This document shows, piece by piece, positions 1-6,201 of a DNA stretch of 34,245 nucleotides. Below the pieces are notes generated by a model. The model worked only from the letters and a program-made list of their open reading frames with translations, did not search any database and was not told the origin of the DNA. The DNA is taken from assembly GCA_029288895.1 (NCBI GenBank), contig JARIGK010000004.1, forward strand, positions 141,621 to 175,865, written 5' to 3'. The stretch comes from Candidatus Adlerbacteria bacterium. Its GTDB lineage: Bacteria; Patescibacteriota; Minisyncoccia; Phycocordibacterales; SBAW01. The stretch's first letter is position 1. Every line of letters begins with the position of its first letter. A program made the translations under genes and the position numbers.

Positions 1-27
1 CCGCAAATCGTAGGCGCGCCTCTTCGC

Positions 28-54
28 AAAACCGCCCCTCCTCGGGGCGGTTTT
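28..54 (+). terminator. Intrinsic terminator of an upstream gene outside the window
   Basis: A GC-rich stem (ACCGCCCC pairing with GGGGCGGT, short loop) is flanked by A-run and T-run. It probably ends transcription of a gene lying left of the window and isolates the HIT gene that follows. Confidence 0.75.
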
Positions 55-67
55 CGTATGCTATGGT

Positions 68-430
68 GTGTATCATATGCAACCAAGAGTGCTCACCTTG
101 CGTACCGAAGAGACCGAACGTCGGTATCAGGAAATGAAAGATCGCGGTGAGTTGGAGGGGGTGTGTGCGCTGTGCCGTGTTGAGCCAACGCGTCTCTACA
201 CCAACTGGAAGATAATCCCCAACGAATATCCATACGACAAAGTATTTAAACACCACGACATGGTGGTGCCTCTTCGCCACACAGCAGAATTGAATGACGA
301 AGAAAAAGCAGAACTCGAAATAATCCGCAACACGTACATAAACGAAAATTATCGGTACGTGCTCGAAGCAACGAACCGCACGAAATCAATTCCTGCACAC
401 TACCACCTCCACTTGGTAGAGATTAAATAG
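68..430 (+). CDS. HIT (histidine triad) family protein
   Basis: A 120-residue protein with the histidine-triad signature HYHLHLV near the C-terminus (pattern H-x-H-x-H plus hydrophobics). An earlier stretch, HHDMVVPLRH, resembles the family's 'hVIPkrH' strand. HIT proteins are usually nucleotide hydrolases or transferases acting on dinucleoside polyphosphates or nucleoside phosphoramidates in the cytoplasm; the substrate here cannot be told. A CALC pair near residue 35 could be half of a metal site, as in some HIT proteins. The start is uncertain: GTG at 68 or ATG at 77. A TATGCT hexamer at 57-62 without any Shine-Dalgarno suggests a leaderless or nearly leaderless message. The gene lies directly after a terminator and before the promoter of the next gene, so it is probably monocistronic. 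Confidence 0.8.
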   Translation: MYHMQPRVLTLRTEETERRYQEMKDRGELEGVCALCRVEPTRLYTNWKIIPNEYPYDKVFKHHDMVVPLRHTAELNDEEKAELEIIRNTYINENYRYVLEATNRTKSIPAHYHLHLVEIK

Positions 431-441
431 TCTGGTACGCT
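413..441 (+). promoter_or_regulatory. Putative promoter of the 476 gene
   Basis: TTGGTA (413-418), 17 bp, TACGCT (436-441), overlapping the 3' end of the HIT gene. It resembles the TTGCNN/TANNGT promoters found before several other SD-led small genes in the window. Expected leader about 28 nt, carrying the AGGAGG at 464-469. Confidence 0.45.
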
Positions 442-475
442 CTCGCCAGGCAATAGCTCTATCTAGGAGGGAACA

Positions 476-982
476 ATGAGAGTAGGTCCTGATGAAAAGG
501 GTGTATGGTGGCTTGCCTCGGGCGCACTATATAACGATTCTGGGCGAGGCACGCCGACACTTCGTTCTATGCACCAGTTTGGCTGGGATACGGAAAAGCA
601 GGGGTTCGTGATTGAAAACCAGCTAGGCTTAGGTGTTGTGCGCCATGATCGTCTGCATCTGTCGGTCGATCTGGTCGAATTGTTTTTGCTCGAATGCTGT
701 GACCCTACCTTTCGCCAGTTGTTTTTGGAAGAGTTCTATCCTGGAGAAGATATCGAAAGGATCTTCGAGGGCGCCACGGCAAAGCTAAGCGTTCATCGTA
801 GCAAAGCGCACCACATGGGCGGTACGAGTTACATCTTGCCGAGTCTGACGTTGACGAATATGTCATCTACAGGTGCGGACAGTTGGATTCGTCTGTTCGA
901 TGCGATGAGGAGGAACTTAGCCGTCCGTATGGCTAGCGTCACCCGCGAGCAGGTGCGGCAGGTTCTCAGAGTTCAAACATAA
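476..982 (+). CDS. Unrecognised 168-residue protein, SD-led single gene
   Basis: I do not recognise this protein. It is soluble-looking: no signal peptide or membrane helix. It has an N-terminal part with WW and aromatic residues, a hydrophobic helical stretch (LHLSVDLVELFLLECC) around residues 60-75, and a C-terminal Arg-rich helical end. The start ATG at 476 is fixed by a strong AGGAGG six bases upstream. The gene has its own promoter-like sequence and is followed directly after the stop by a hairpin terminator, so it is a single transcription unit. It belongs to the class of mostly unknown, SD-led, monocistronic genes scattered through this window, unlike its leaderless neighbours. Confidence 0.8.
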   Translation: MRVGPDEKGVWWLASGALYNDSGRGTPTLRSMHQFGWDTEKQGFVIENQLGLGVVRHDRLHLSVDLVELFLLECCDPTFRQLFLEEFYPGEDIERIFEGATAKLSVHRSKAHHMGGTSYILPSLTLTNMSSTGADSWIRLFDAMRRNLAVRMASVTREQVRQVLRVQT

Positions 983-983
983 C

Positions 984-1013
984 AAAGGAGGCAATGCGCC
1001 TCCTTTTTCTTTT
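984..1013 (+). terminator. Intrinsic terminator after the 476 gene
   Basis: AAAGGAGGC aat GCGCCTCCTTT followed by a TTTTCTTTT tail, starting one base after the stop codon. Confidence 0.85.
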
Positions 1014-1029
1014 GTGAGATACTGGGGCG

Positions 1030-1464
1030 ATGAACAAACGGCAGTTTTTAAAATCGCTCAACGATGTGTGGTGCCGCTTGGCGGTCACTAAACACGGGGT
1101 AGGGGTGGTGGCGATACGCGACATCCCCAAAGGCACCGACCCGTTTAAAAATTGCGACCCGCACGGCGATGTGCTCGAAATTTCAGAGAAAGAATTGGAA
1201 GCGAGCAGCGGGCCAGAAGAAGCAAAACAGTTGGTGCGTGATTTTTGCGCGTTACAAGACGGCGTCTATTTTGTGCCCGACTACGGTATCGATGCGATAG
1301 ATAAATCGTACTTTTTAAATCATTCGGATAAACCGAATATGGAAACCCGCGACGATGGCGAAGTCTTCGTCACCGCGCGCCTCATCAAAAAGGGCGAAGA
1401 GCTCGTCGCCGACTACGGCCAGTATCACGAGTATGTGCGGGTATTCGAGCGCAAAAGAAAATAA
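1030..1464 (+). CDS. SET domain protein (putative lysine methyltransferase)
   Basis: A 144-residue stand-alone SET domain. Visible motifs are an N-terminal GVGVVAIRDIPKGT (the usual 'GxGvfA.rdI.kGe' strand), the FLNHSDKPNM block corresponding to the NHxxxPN S-adenosylmethionine/pseudoknot motif, and KKGEELVADYGQY corresponding to the 'GEElt.dY' motif with the catalytic-site tyrosine. The post-SET cysteines are absent. SET proteins transfer methyl groups from SAM to lysine side chains; the bacterial substrate cannot be inferred. No Shine-Dalgarno precedes ATG 1030; instead GATACT sits at 1018-1023, six bases before the start, so translation is probably leaderless. It is followed after 18 bp by the kinase-like gene. 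Confidence 0.85.
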   Translation: MNKRQFLKSLNDVWCRLAVTKHGVGVVAIRDIPKGTDPFKNCDPHGDVLEISEKELEASSGPEEAKQLVRDFCALQDGVYFVPDYGIDAIDKSYFLNHSDKPNMETRDDGEVFVTARLIKKGEELVADYGQYHEYVRVFERKRK

Positions 1465-1482
1465 TCGCTAGAATAGAGCTGT

Positions 1483-1992
1483 ATGAGGATTTCGATAATC
1501 GGCCATGCGGGGAGCGGGAAAAGTACGCTGGCGAAAAACATATCTGAGAAATTCAACATTTCATGTTTAGAGATCGATAGGCTCTGGTTTGAAGCCGGTG
1601 GCAATACGCTGCCGTCGGGGGAGAGTGAAGCGAAAGAAAAAGTTAGAGAATATATCCGCAAAGGCGTCGAAAATTTTATTGCCCAAGATGCCTGGGTGTG
1701 CGAAGGGTGGTACGGGTATGTGCAGCCGCTCATTGCGGAGCGTGCAGACCAAATCATATTTCTTGATATTTCTTTAGGCCGCCGTTTACTCAATCATTGG
1801 GGAAGAATTTTTACACAAGGGCGGCATCCAGAACTGACGAAGTGGCAAGATTTTATTTTTACCTATCAAATAATCCGCCGTACTTTTATAAATGGCCCCA
1901 GAATACGAAGGTTCGTTAAAGAAAATAGTTCAAAAGTTTTGAGTTTTCATACGTATATAGAAGTTGAAAAGTATGTACAGGGTCTTGTGTAA
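1483..1992 (+). CDS. P-loop NTPase, adenylate-kinase/FlaR-like
   Basis: A 169-residue P-loop protein with Walker A GHAGSGKST at residues 7-15 and a following 'LEIDRLWF' segment. That segment matches the family of small adenylate-kinase-like P-loop proteins annotated as topology modulation (FlaR-like) proteins. The 'VCEGWYG' stretch and 'IIFLDISLGRRL' fit the second nucleotide-kinase strand, and Arg-rich segments around residues 95-140 resemble a lid. The phosphorylated substrate is unknown. The ATG at 1483 has no Shine-Dalgarno; TAGAAT at 1469-1474 lies eight bases upstream, overlapping the end of the SET gene's intergenic gap, so a leaderless mRNA is likely. Confidence 0.75.
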   Translation: MRISIIGHAGSGKSTLAKNISEKFNISCLEIDRLWFEAGGNTLPSGESEAKEKVREYIRKGVENFIAQDAWVCEGWYGYVQPLIAERADQIIFLDISLGRRLLNHWGRIFTQGRHPELTKWQDFIFTYQIIRRTFINGPRIRRFVKENSSKVLSFHTYIEVEKYVQGLV

Positions 1993-2040
1993 AAAATAAG
2001 AGTCAGACCCCTCAAAAAGCAAAACTATGTGTCGTAATAC

Positions 2041-2066
2041 AAAAAACCACCTTCGGGCGGTTTTTT
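2041..2066 (+). terminator. Probable intrinsic terminator
   Basis: Six A, CCaCC, TTCG loop, GGcGG, six T. The stem has one A-C mismatch but is symmetrical with a T-run, and it lies 48 bp after the kinase-like gene. Confidence 0.6.
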
Positions 2067-2070
2067 GTTA

Positions 2071-2173
2071 GATGTGGAGTACTGTAGACGCTATCAGAAC
2101 CATGCTTATAGAAGAGAATCGATATATTCATATGCCGGATCTCAGTGCACAGAGGCAAGTTTAGTTTATTGAT
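2071..2173 (+). repeat. Copy 1 of a 103-bp imperfect direct repeat
   Basis: About 89% identical (11 substitutions, no gaps) to 5546-5648. The repeat comprises a 30-codon reading frame plus nine bases after its stop codon. Outside these limits the two loci share no obvious similarity. Confidence 0.9.
2072..2164 (+). CDS. 30-residue mini-ORF, copy 1
   Basis: The frame opens with MWSTVDAIRTMLIEENRYIH and ends with a TAG at 2162-2164. It is preceded in frame by TAG, so if translated it starts at this ATG. The second copy (5547-5639) differs at 11 bases: eight are silent and the three changes are I/M, R/G and V/I. That pattern is typical of protein-level constraint. No good Shine-Dalgarno is visible. 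It could be a real small protein, or the C-terminal remnant of a larger gene family whose full copies lie elsewhere. Function unknown. Confidence 0.45.
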   Translation: MWSTVDAIRTMLIEENRYIHMPDLSAQRQV

Positions 2174-2210
2174 TGCCTGTAATAAATTCCCGTTGCATAC
2201 TTTGCATACT

Positions 2211-4217
2211 GTGGAATCAATTCGTTTTTTTAACGCAATAGGCAAAGGGGACGTTTCTATCGCGGGTGGTAAGGGCGCTTCCTTGGGAGAGATGACCCAA
2301 GCTGGCATTCCGGTACCAGAGGGTTTTGTGGTGCTTGCGTCTGCGTTCGAGCGGTTCTTAGATGAAGCACATCTTCGTGCAGAAATCGATGCGGCACTCG
2401 ATGCTGTGTGCACAGATCAAATGCATACGATAGAGCGGGCAGCAGAGCGTATTCAAAGCCAAATTGTTGCAGCGCTAATGCCTGCTGATATTGCAGGAGA
2501 AATAACAAAAGAATGTAAGAAGCTTGGTGCAGAAAAAGTAGCTGTACGATCAAGCGCTACCGCAGAGGATGGCGCCTCCGCGGCATGGGCGGGCCAGCTC
2601 GATACATTTCTCAACACAGAAGAGCAAGATGTATTAAAAAACGTACAACGTTGCTGGGCATCTTTGTTTACACCTCGCGCTATTTTTTATCGATTTGAAC
2701 AAGGCCTTCAACGTACGCCAATTTCTGTTGCAGTAGTGATCCAGACAATGGTACAGAGTGAGGCGGCAGGTGTAGCCTTTTCTGTTCATCCAGTAACAGA
2801 AGACCCAAACCAGCTCATTGTTGAAGCTGCGCGGGGGTTGGGGGACAAGGTTGTTTCTGGCCAAGTTACGCCCGATAGTTATGTAGTTGAAAAAGAATCA
2901 CAGAAAATTATTGATGTTGCGGTACGTCAACAATCTCGCGTTCTTACAGATGAGCAGATACGCGAACTTGCAACACTCGTCATTCAGATTGAAAAATACT
3001 ACGGTTTCCCATGTGATATAGAGTGGGCGTTTGAAAAAGGAAAATTTTATATTACACAAAGCCGTCCAATTACTACGCTTCGAAACGATGTTTCTATAGA
3101 GGAAGTTTCTAACGCAAAAAATCCTTTCGGATCTATGGCACAGTGGCAACGTCTCTTCCGCGTACAAGGCCTCCGCTTTTTTATTGATGACCTTTGGATG
3201 GACCACTATAAAACACTTGGCGCTTTGACACTCATACACAACGATGAGTTTACGAGTTATCTACCGCATAGTGTGGTAGAACGCACTCTTGCTGAAGGTC
3301 GGCAGCGTATTTCAGATGCTCAAGAGTTCGAACAGTACGAGACAGACTTTCGCACATACATGAAAGAGTTTTTGACACGGGTAGCAGTGTTGGATTTTCA
3401 CACTTCTTCAAAAGATGATGTTAAACAAGTTCTCAATGAGATTGCTCGGCTCTTTTTCTTTTATTCAAAAACTGAGTTTTTTGCTACTGATGGAGCCTAT
3501 AAACTTTTTGAAGAAACTAAAGATGGAGGTCTGGAACAACGGTTGGAAAGGATGGGCAAATTAAAAAATGATGGGCGCACTTTCCTTAACAGTATTTTGT
3601 TTGGAGCCGATGCAGTTGTTTCAAAGCTTCTTCAAACATTTGAACAGCGCTTTGAGATATCGCAGCAAACGTTGCGACAATACTCGCGAACAGAAATTCT
3701 CGCTTTATTTGATAATGTGCACGTAGATGATGCTGAAATTGAACGTCGCAATGTCGCGTTTTACATGTGGGGCAAAGGAGAAGGGGTTGTTATAAAAACT
3801 GGAGCAGAGGCGAAAAAAGATATAGAGGTATTTGTGAGCGAGATGGCGCGAGAACATAGTGAGATGATACAGGGCACATCAGCCCACAAAGGTAAGGCGC
3901 GTGGTACTGCCCGCGTAACTACCTACAGTTTCGATAATTTCGACGCCGTTCATCAATTTATGGAAAGAATGCAGAATGGGGAGATACTTGTTGCTGAAAC
4001 AACGTCACCCGAACTAATGACTGCATGTCAAAAAGCGGCGGGGATTATTACAGATCAAGGCGGCATGCTTTCTCATGCAGCTATCGTAAGTCGAGAATTG
4101 AACATTCCTTGCATAGTCGGAACAAGTAATGCGACAGAAATAATCAAAGATGGAGATTTGGTAGAGATAGACGGTGCTACTGGCATGGTCCACATACTTG
4201 AAAGGGCCCGACACTAG
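2211..4217 (+). CDS. PEP synthase / rifampin-phosphotransferase-like protein
   Basis: A protein of about 668 residues. The N-terminal ATP-grasp (PPDK_N) part shows GGKGASLGEM, 'GIPVPEGFVV', AVRSSATAEDG and ITQSRPITTLR. A divergent middle region of about 320 residues has no motif I recognise. The C-terminal swivelling phosphohistidine domain contains GGMLSHAAIVSRE with the catalytic His. The C-terminal PEP/pyruvate TIM barrel of true PEP synthase is absent, so the layout resembles rifampin phosphotransferase (ATP domain, substrate domain, His domain) rather than PpsA. The reaction may be ATP-dependent dikinase-type phosphorylation of pyruvate or another acceptor. I place the start at GTG 2211, just before the conserved 'ESIRFFNAIG' segment; TTGCATACT occurs twice in tandem directly upstream (2193-2210), giving a CATACT hexamer nine bases before the start (leaderless style). 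Base composition is AT-richer than the flanks. Confidence 0.75.
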   Translation: MESIRFFNAIGKGDVSIAGGKGASLGEMTQAGIPVPEGFVVLASAFERFLDEAHLRAEIDAALDAVCTDQMHTIERAAERIQSQIVAALMPADIAGEITKECKKLGAEKVAVRSSATAEDGASAAWAGQLDTFLNTEEQDVLKNVQRCWASLFTPRAIFYRFEQGLQRTPISVAVVIQTMVQSEAAGVAFSVHPVTEDPNQLIVEAARGLGDKVVSGQVTPDSYVVEKESQKIIDVAVRQQSRVLTDEQIRELATLVIQIEKYYGFPCDIEWAFEKGKFYITQSRPITTLRNDVSIEEVSNAKNPFGSMAQWQRLFRVQGLRFFIDDLWMDHYKTLGALTLIHNDEFTSYLPHSVVERTLAEGRQRISDAQEFEQYETDFRTYMKEFLTRVAVLDFHTSSKDDVKQVLNEIARLFFFYSKTEFFATDGAYKLFEETKDGGLEQRLERMGKLKNDGRTFLNSILFGADAVVSKLLQTFEQRFEISQQTLRQYSRTEILALFDNVHVDDAEIERRNVAFYMWGKGEGVVIKTGAEAKKDIEVFVSEMAREHSEMIQGTSAHKGKARGTARVTTYSFDNFDAVHQFMERMQNGEILVAETTSPELMTACQKAAGIITDQGGMLSHAAIVSRELNIPCIVGTSNATEIIKDGDLVEIDGATGMVHILERARH

Positions 4218-4230
4218 TGGTCGGGCCCTT
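4202..4230. terminator. Convergent stem-loop at the end of the PEP-synthase-like gene
   Basis: AAGGGCCCGAC and GTCGGGCCCTT form a long stem whose loop contains the TAG stop codon. It lacks a long T-run on either strand but lies between two convergent genes, so it may stop transcription from both sides. Confidence 0.6.
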
Positions 4231-4246
4231 CGCACGCGCACTTGGA

Positions 4247-4666
4247 TCAGATGGTCTCGACCAACTGCTCGATGGTGACGTAGCAGGCTCGATAAGCATC
4301 GACGCCCTGCTGCCACGGGTTGGGAATGTCGAGGAGCTTCACGCGCCCCGCCGACCATTTCCGGTTGCCGACCAGTTCGTCGTGGACCTTCTTGTCCAGG
4401 CAGAACACGGTGTCGTACTGGTTGAGCTCCCTCCACGAGAGGTCGTCGATGCAGCGGCTCTTGTGCCCTGACAGGTCGACGCCCGTCAACTCGCGAAGCT
4501 GCTCCCATTCGGCAGCAGCGGGCTGACCAGCAGACTCCCGATTGAGACCCACGCTTTCGACTTCGAGATCACCCCGTCCGTGTTTCTTGAAGCTGCGCTC
4601 CAGCACGGCGGCGAACATAGGGCTCCGGCAGGTATTACCGAAGCAAACAACGAGGTACTTGGCCAC
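4247..4666 (-). CDS. Low-molecular-weight protein tyrosine phosphatase family
   Basis: A 139-residue protein with the P-loop VVCFGNTCRSP at residues 6-16 (CX5RS: Cys8 nucleophile, Arg14), matching the LMW-PTP fold. 'LLDIPNPW' near residue 112 fits the general-acid Asp-Pro loop. Family members dephosphorylate phosphotyrosine, or reduce arsenate when extra cysteines are present; which applies here is unclear, although a second Cys (13) sits inside the P-loop. The GTG start at 4666 is supported by a strong AAGGAGG about eight bases upstream. The gene has its own promoter-like sequence and is convergent with the PEP-synthase-like gene. It is the only member of the SD-led class here with a recognisable enzyme family. 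Confidence 0.85.
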   Translation of the reverse strand: MAKYLVVCFGNTCRSPMFAAVLERSFKKHGRGDLEVESVGLNRESAGQPAAAEWEQLRELTGVDLSGHKSRCIDDLSWRELNQYDTVFCLDKKVHDELVGNRKWSAGRVKLLDIPNPWQQGVDAYRACYVTIEQLVETI

Positions 4667-4703
4667 GGGTAGCCTCCTTTCATATGGTTACCGTTTCCTT
4701 ATG

Positions 4704-4732
4704 ATTAGAACATGATTTATAGAATAAAGCAA
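4704..4732 (-). promoter_or_regulatory. Putative promoter of the phosphatase gene
   Basis: On the minus strand TTGCTT (4732-4727), 17 bp, TCTAAT (4709-4704). The expected leader is about 30 nt and ends with the AAGGAGG Shine-Dalgarno. Confidence 0.45.
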
Positions 4733-4751
4733 TAGTTGTGGACGTCGTACG

Positions 4752-4764
4752 AAAATCTTGGAAC
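4752..4764. repeat. 13-bp motif, copy 1 (AAAATCTTGGAAC)
   Basis: Identical to 5511-5523, with further partial similarity (CA.TGG) just after. Copy 1 lies 20 bp upstream of the phosphatase -35 and copy 2 lies 18 bp upstream of the -35 of the next minus-strand gene, so it may be a shared operator rather than a chance repeat. Confidence 0.4.
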
Positions 4765-4846
4765 CCCATTGGGTTGGGCTTGAAAGCTTCGTTTTGGAGT
4801 GGAGTGAAATTTTGCAGGACTAGAAAACGGTAAATATAAAATAGTT

Positions 4847-4878
4847 CACCCCGCTTCCTTTCGGTCGCGGGGTGTTTT
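4847..4878 (-). terminator. Terminator after the 4893-5375 gene
   Basis: CACCCCGC and GCGGGGTG form the stem. On the minus strand the hairpin is followed by an AT-rich stretch and on the plus strand by TTTT. It lies 15 bp past the stop of the minus-strand gene. Confidence 0.6.
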
Positions 4879-4892
4879 GCTCGAGGAGGTTC

Positions 4893-5375
4893 TCACTTCG
4901 CAGTGAGCATCTCCTTGAACTTGTCGGGGGTGAGGGTATGGAACTGCAGGCCCTCATCCACATAGGTCTCTACCTCCCAGAAGTCTCTGAGATCGTAGAT
5001 CTTGTGTCTGGCGATGACGTACTTGGCATTCTCCACCATGTAGTCGACGCCAGGCGCGTACTGCTCGAGGTGCGTTGCATCCACACCACCCGCCAGGCAC
5101 CTGCTCCCGACGTCTTTGCCGAACGCCCAGAAGGACGCGCCCTCAGGGAGTACGACGAACATCTCGTCATCCTCCAACTGATTGCGAATCCTCAGGATGT
5201 CCGCCGGTTCGAGGTCGCCCCAGCCGAGCTTTTCGCCCTGCTTGTTGTACCAGCCGCCGTTGTGCACGAAGTCGTTGCTTCGGCACTGCCCCTGACGGAG
5301 TCCGAAGAGCTCCGAGATGGGAGGGGCGGCGTACATCCCCTTGGTGAGACGCGGGGCCGTGGTCGTTGCAGTCAT
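4893..5375 (-). CDS. Unrecognised 160-residue protein, SD-led single gene
   Basis: I do not recognise this protein. It begins MTATTTAPRLTKGMYA and has an aromatic Gly-rich segment (NGGWYNKQGEKLGWGDL) around residues 38-54, an acidic helical middle, and the C-terminus FHTLTPDKFKEMLTAK. There is no signal peptide or membrane helix. The ATG at 5375 is chosen because AAGGAGG lies eight bases upstream; the open frame extends further but no start there has a ribosome site. A near-consensus promoter and a 5' leader with a long inverted repeat precede it and a terminator follows, so it is an independent, possibly regulated unit. Confidence 0.8.
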   Translation of the reverse strand: MTATTTAPRLTKGMYAAPPISELFGLRQGQCRSNDFVHNGGWYNKQGEKLGWGDLEPADILRIRNQLEDDEMFVVLPEGASFWAFGKDVGSRCLAGGVDATHLEQYAPGVDYMVENAKYVIARHKIYDLRDFWEVETYVDEGLQFHTLTPDKFKEMLTAK

Positions 5376-5400
5376 AGCTACCTCCTTGGTTGTGGTTCCT

Positions 5401-5440
5401 GCGACGCAATAATTCAGATTTTGCCGAACTATTGTGTCGC
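5401..5440 (-). promoter_or_regulatory. Inverted repeat in the 5' leader of the 5375 gene
   Basis: Arms 5401-5415 and 5426-5440 match at 13 of 15 positions as an inverted repeat (GCGACGCAATAATTC against GCGACACAATAGTTC) around a 10-nt loop. It lies between the expected transcription start near 5459 and the Shine-Dalgarno. It could be a leader RNA hairpin controlling translation or stability, or a DNA operator. No known riboswitch class is recognised. Confidence 0.55.
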
Positions 5441-5465
5441 AAGAACGAATATAAAGAACACCTGC

Positions 5466-5493
5466 ATTATACACAGTAATACAGATTTGTCAA
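5466..5493 (-). promoter_or_regulatory. Near-consensus sigma-70-type promoter
   Basis: On the minus strand TTGACA (5493-5488), 16-bp spacer, TATAAT (5471-5466). Both hexamers are perfect. It drives the 5375 gene with a leader of about 80 nt. Confidence 0.8.
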
Positions 5494-5510
5494 GTAGGTG
5501 ACACCCTTCA

Positions 5511-5523
5511 AAAATCTTGGAAC
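5511..5523. repeat. 13-bp motif, copy 2 (AAAATCTTGGAAC)
   Basis: Second copy of the motif at 4752-4764, upstream of the TTGACA of the 5375 gene. Confidence 0.4.
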
Positions 5524-5545
5524 AGCAATGGAAGGGAAAATGTAG

Positions 5546-5648
5546 GATGTGGAGCACTGTAGATGCTATCAGAACCATGCTTATGGAGGAGAATCGATAT
5601 ATCCATATGCCAGATCTAAGCGCACAGGGGCAGATTTAGTTTATTGAT
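5546..5648 (+). repeat. Copy 2 of the 103-bp imperfect direct repeat
   Basis: Partner of 2071-2173, in the same orientation and about 3.5 kb away. The two copies flank the PEP-synthase-like gene, the phosphatase and the 5375 gene. Confidence 0.9.
5547..5639 (+). CDS. 30-residue mini-ORF, copy 2
   Basis: Begins MWSTVDAIRTMLMEENRYIH and ends QGQI before TAG at 5637-5639. Unlike copy 1 the frame stays open upstream to 5502, but without an ATG. GAAGGG about 10 bases upstream could act weakly as a ribosome site. It lies between divergent and convergent neighbours: the minus-strand promoter at 5466-5493 upstream and a bidirectional terminator at 5660-5690 downstream that could end its transcript. 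Function unknown. Confidence 0.45.
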   Translation: MWSTVDAIRTMLMEENRYIHMPDLSAQGQI

Positions 5649-5650
5649 CG

Positions 5651-5700
5651 AAAAAGAAAAGGGCGCCCGACGGTAAACCTTGGGCGCCCTCTATTTTTTA
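5651..5700. terminator. Bidirectional terminator
   Basis: Stem AGGGCGCCC (5660-5668) with GGGCGCCCT (5682-5690). A-run and T-run tracts lie on both sides, so it can end the minus-strand membrane-protein gene and any plus-strand transcript from the mini-ORF. Confidence 0.8.
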
Positions 5701-5729
5701 GGGCGTCGATACCATGAGGCCGCGTTGCC

Positions 5730-6122
5730 TTAGGAGCGGCAGACGCAGTGCTGAATCTGCCCTTGTGTGTCGTCCAGGCGAGGACTGCTATAGAACCAGA
5801 CCTTAAGGGCGGCTAGTGTCCCCATGAGGAGGGCCCAGACGAAGAGCCCTTGGGGCGTGTTCATGTGCAGCAACGTGCCCACCAGGCAATAGATTGCCGA
5901 GGTGACGATGCCAATATAGGCGACCCAGCGCTGATTCTGGTTGGCGACGTGCCGATAGCTGAACCGTACGAACACGAAGCCCACCGCCGTCACTGCCACG
6001 AAGAGGATGAAAGTCGTGCCTACGTCGGTCGAGTTCAGCCCGACACTAACGAAGATGAGTGTTGCCAGGAGAAGCGAGGTCATGAACGACCACAGCATCC
6101 CGAAACGCACGTGCCGAGGCAT
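5730..6122 (-). CDS. Small integral membrane protein of unknown function
   Basis: A 130-residue protein with four predicted membrane helices: about residues 8-28 (LWSFMTSLLLATLIFVSVGL), 35-53 (TTFILFVAVTAVGFVFVRF), 66-84 (WVAYIGIVTSAIYCLVGTL) and 91-109 (GLFVWALLMGTLAALKVWF). The tail is polar with a CVC motif near the end. No family is recognised. The ATG at 6122 has an AGGAG about six bases upstream. The gene has its own promoter-like sequence and terminator and sits between the 5375 gene and tmRNA on the same strand. Confidence 0.75.
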   Translation of the reverse strand: MPRHVRFGMLWSFMTSLLLATLIFVSVGLNSTDVGTTFILFVAVTAVGFVFVRFSYRHVANQNQRWVAYIGIVTSAIYCLVGTLLHMNTPQGLFVWALLMGTLAALKVWFYSSPRLDDTQGQIQHCVCRS

Positions 6123-6166
6123 ACGTGTCTCCTATGGTTACGGCCGCGAAAAGAGCGGTCAACGTA

Positions 6167-6195
6167 TGTTTACTAATAAAAACTAAACTTGTCAA
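6167..6195 (-). promoter_or_regulatory. Putative promoter of the 6122 gene
   Basis: Minus strand TTGACA (6195-6190), 17 bp, TAAACA (6172-6167). The -35 is perfect and the -10 weak. It starts only a few bases after the 3' end of tmRNA. Confidence 0.45.
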
Positions 6196-6201
6196 TATCT
6201 G

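Noticed and set aside
2001-2014. GAGTCAGACCCCTC resembles motifs seen near some small transposase-associated repeats.
   Set aside because: No inverted partner, transposase gene or second copy is visible in the window.
2012-2413. Minus-strand open frames opposite the PEP-synthase-like gene.
   Set aside because: Low-complexity shadow translations with no start signal; the plus strand carries clear domains.
4217-4471. Plus-strand frame after the PEP-synthase-like gene.
   Set aside because: Antisense to the phosphatase gene, whose CX5R motif and Shine-Dalgarno are clear.
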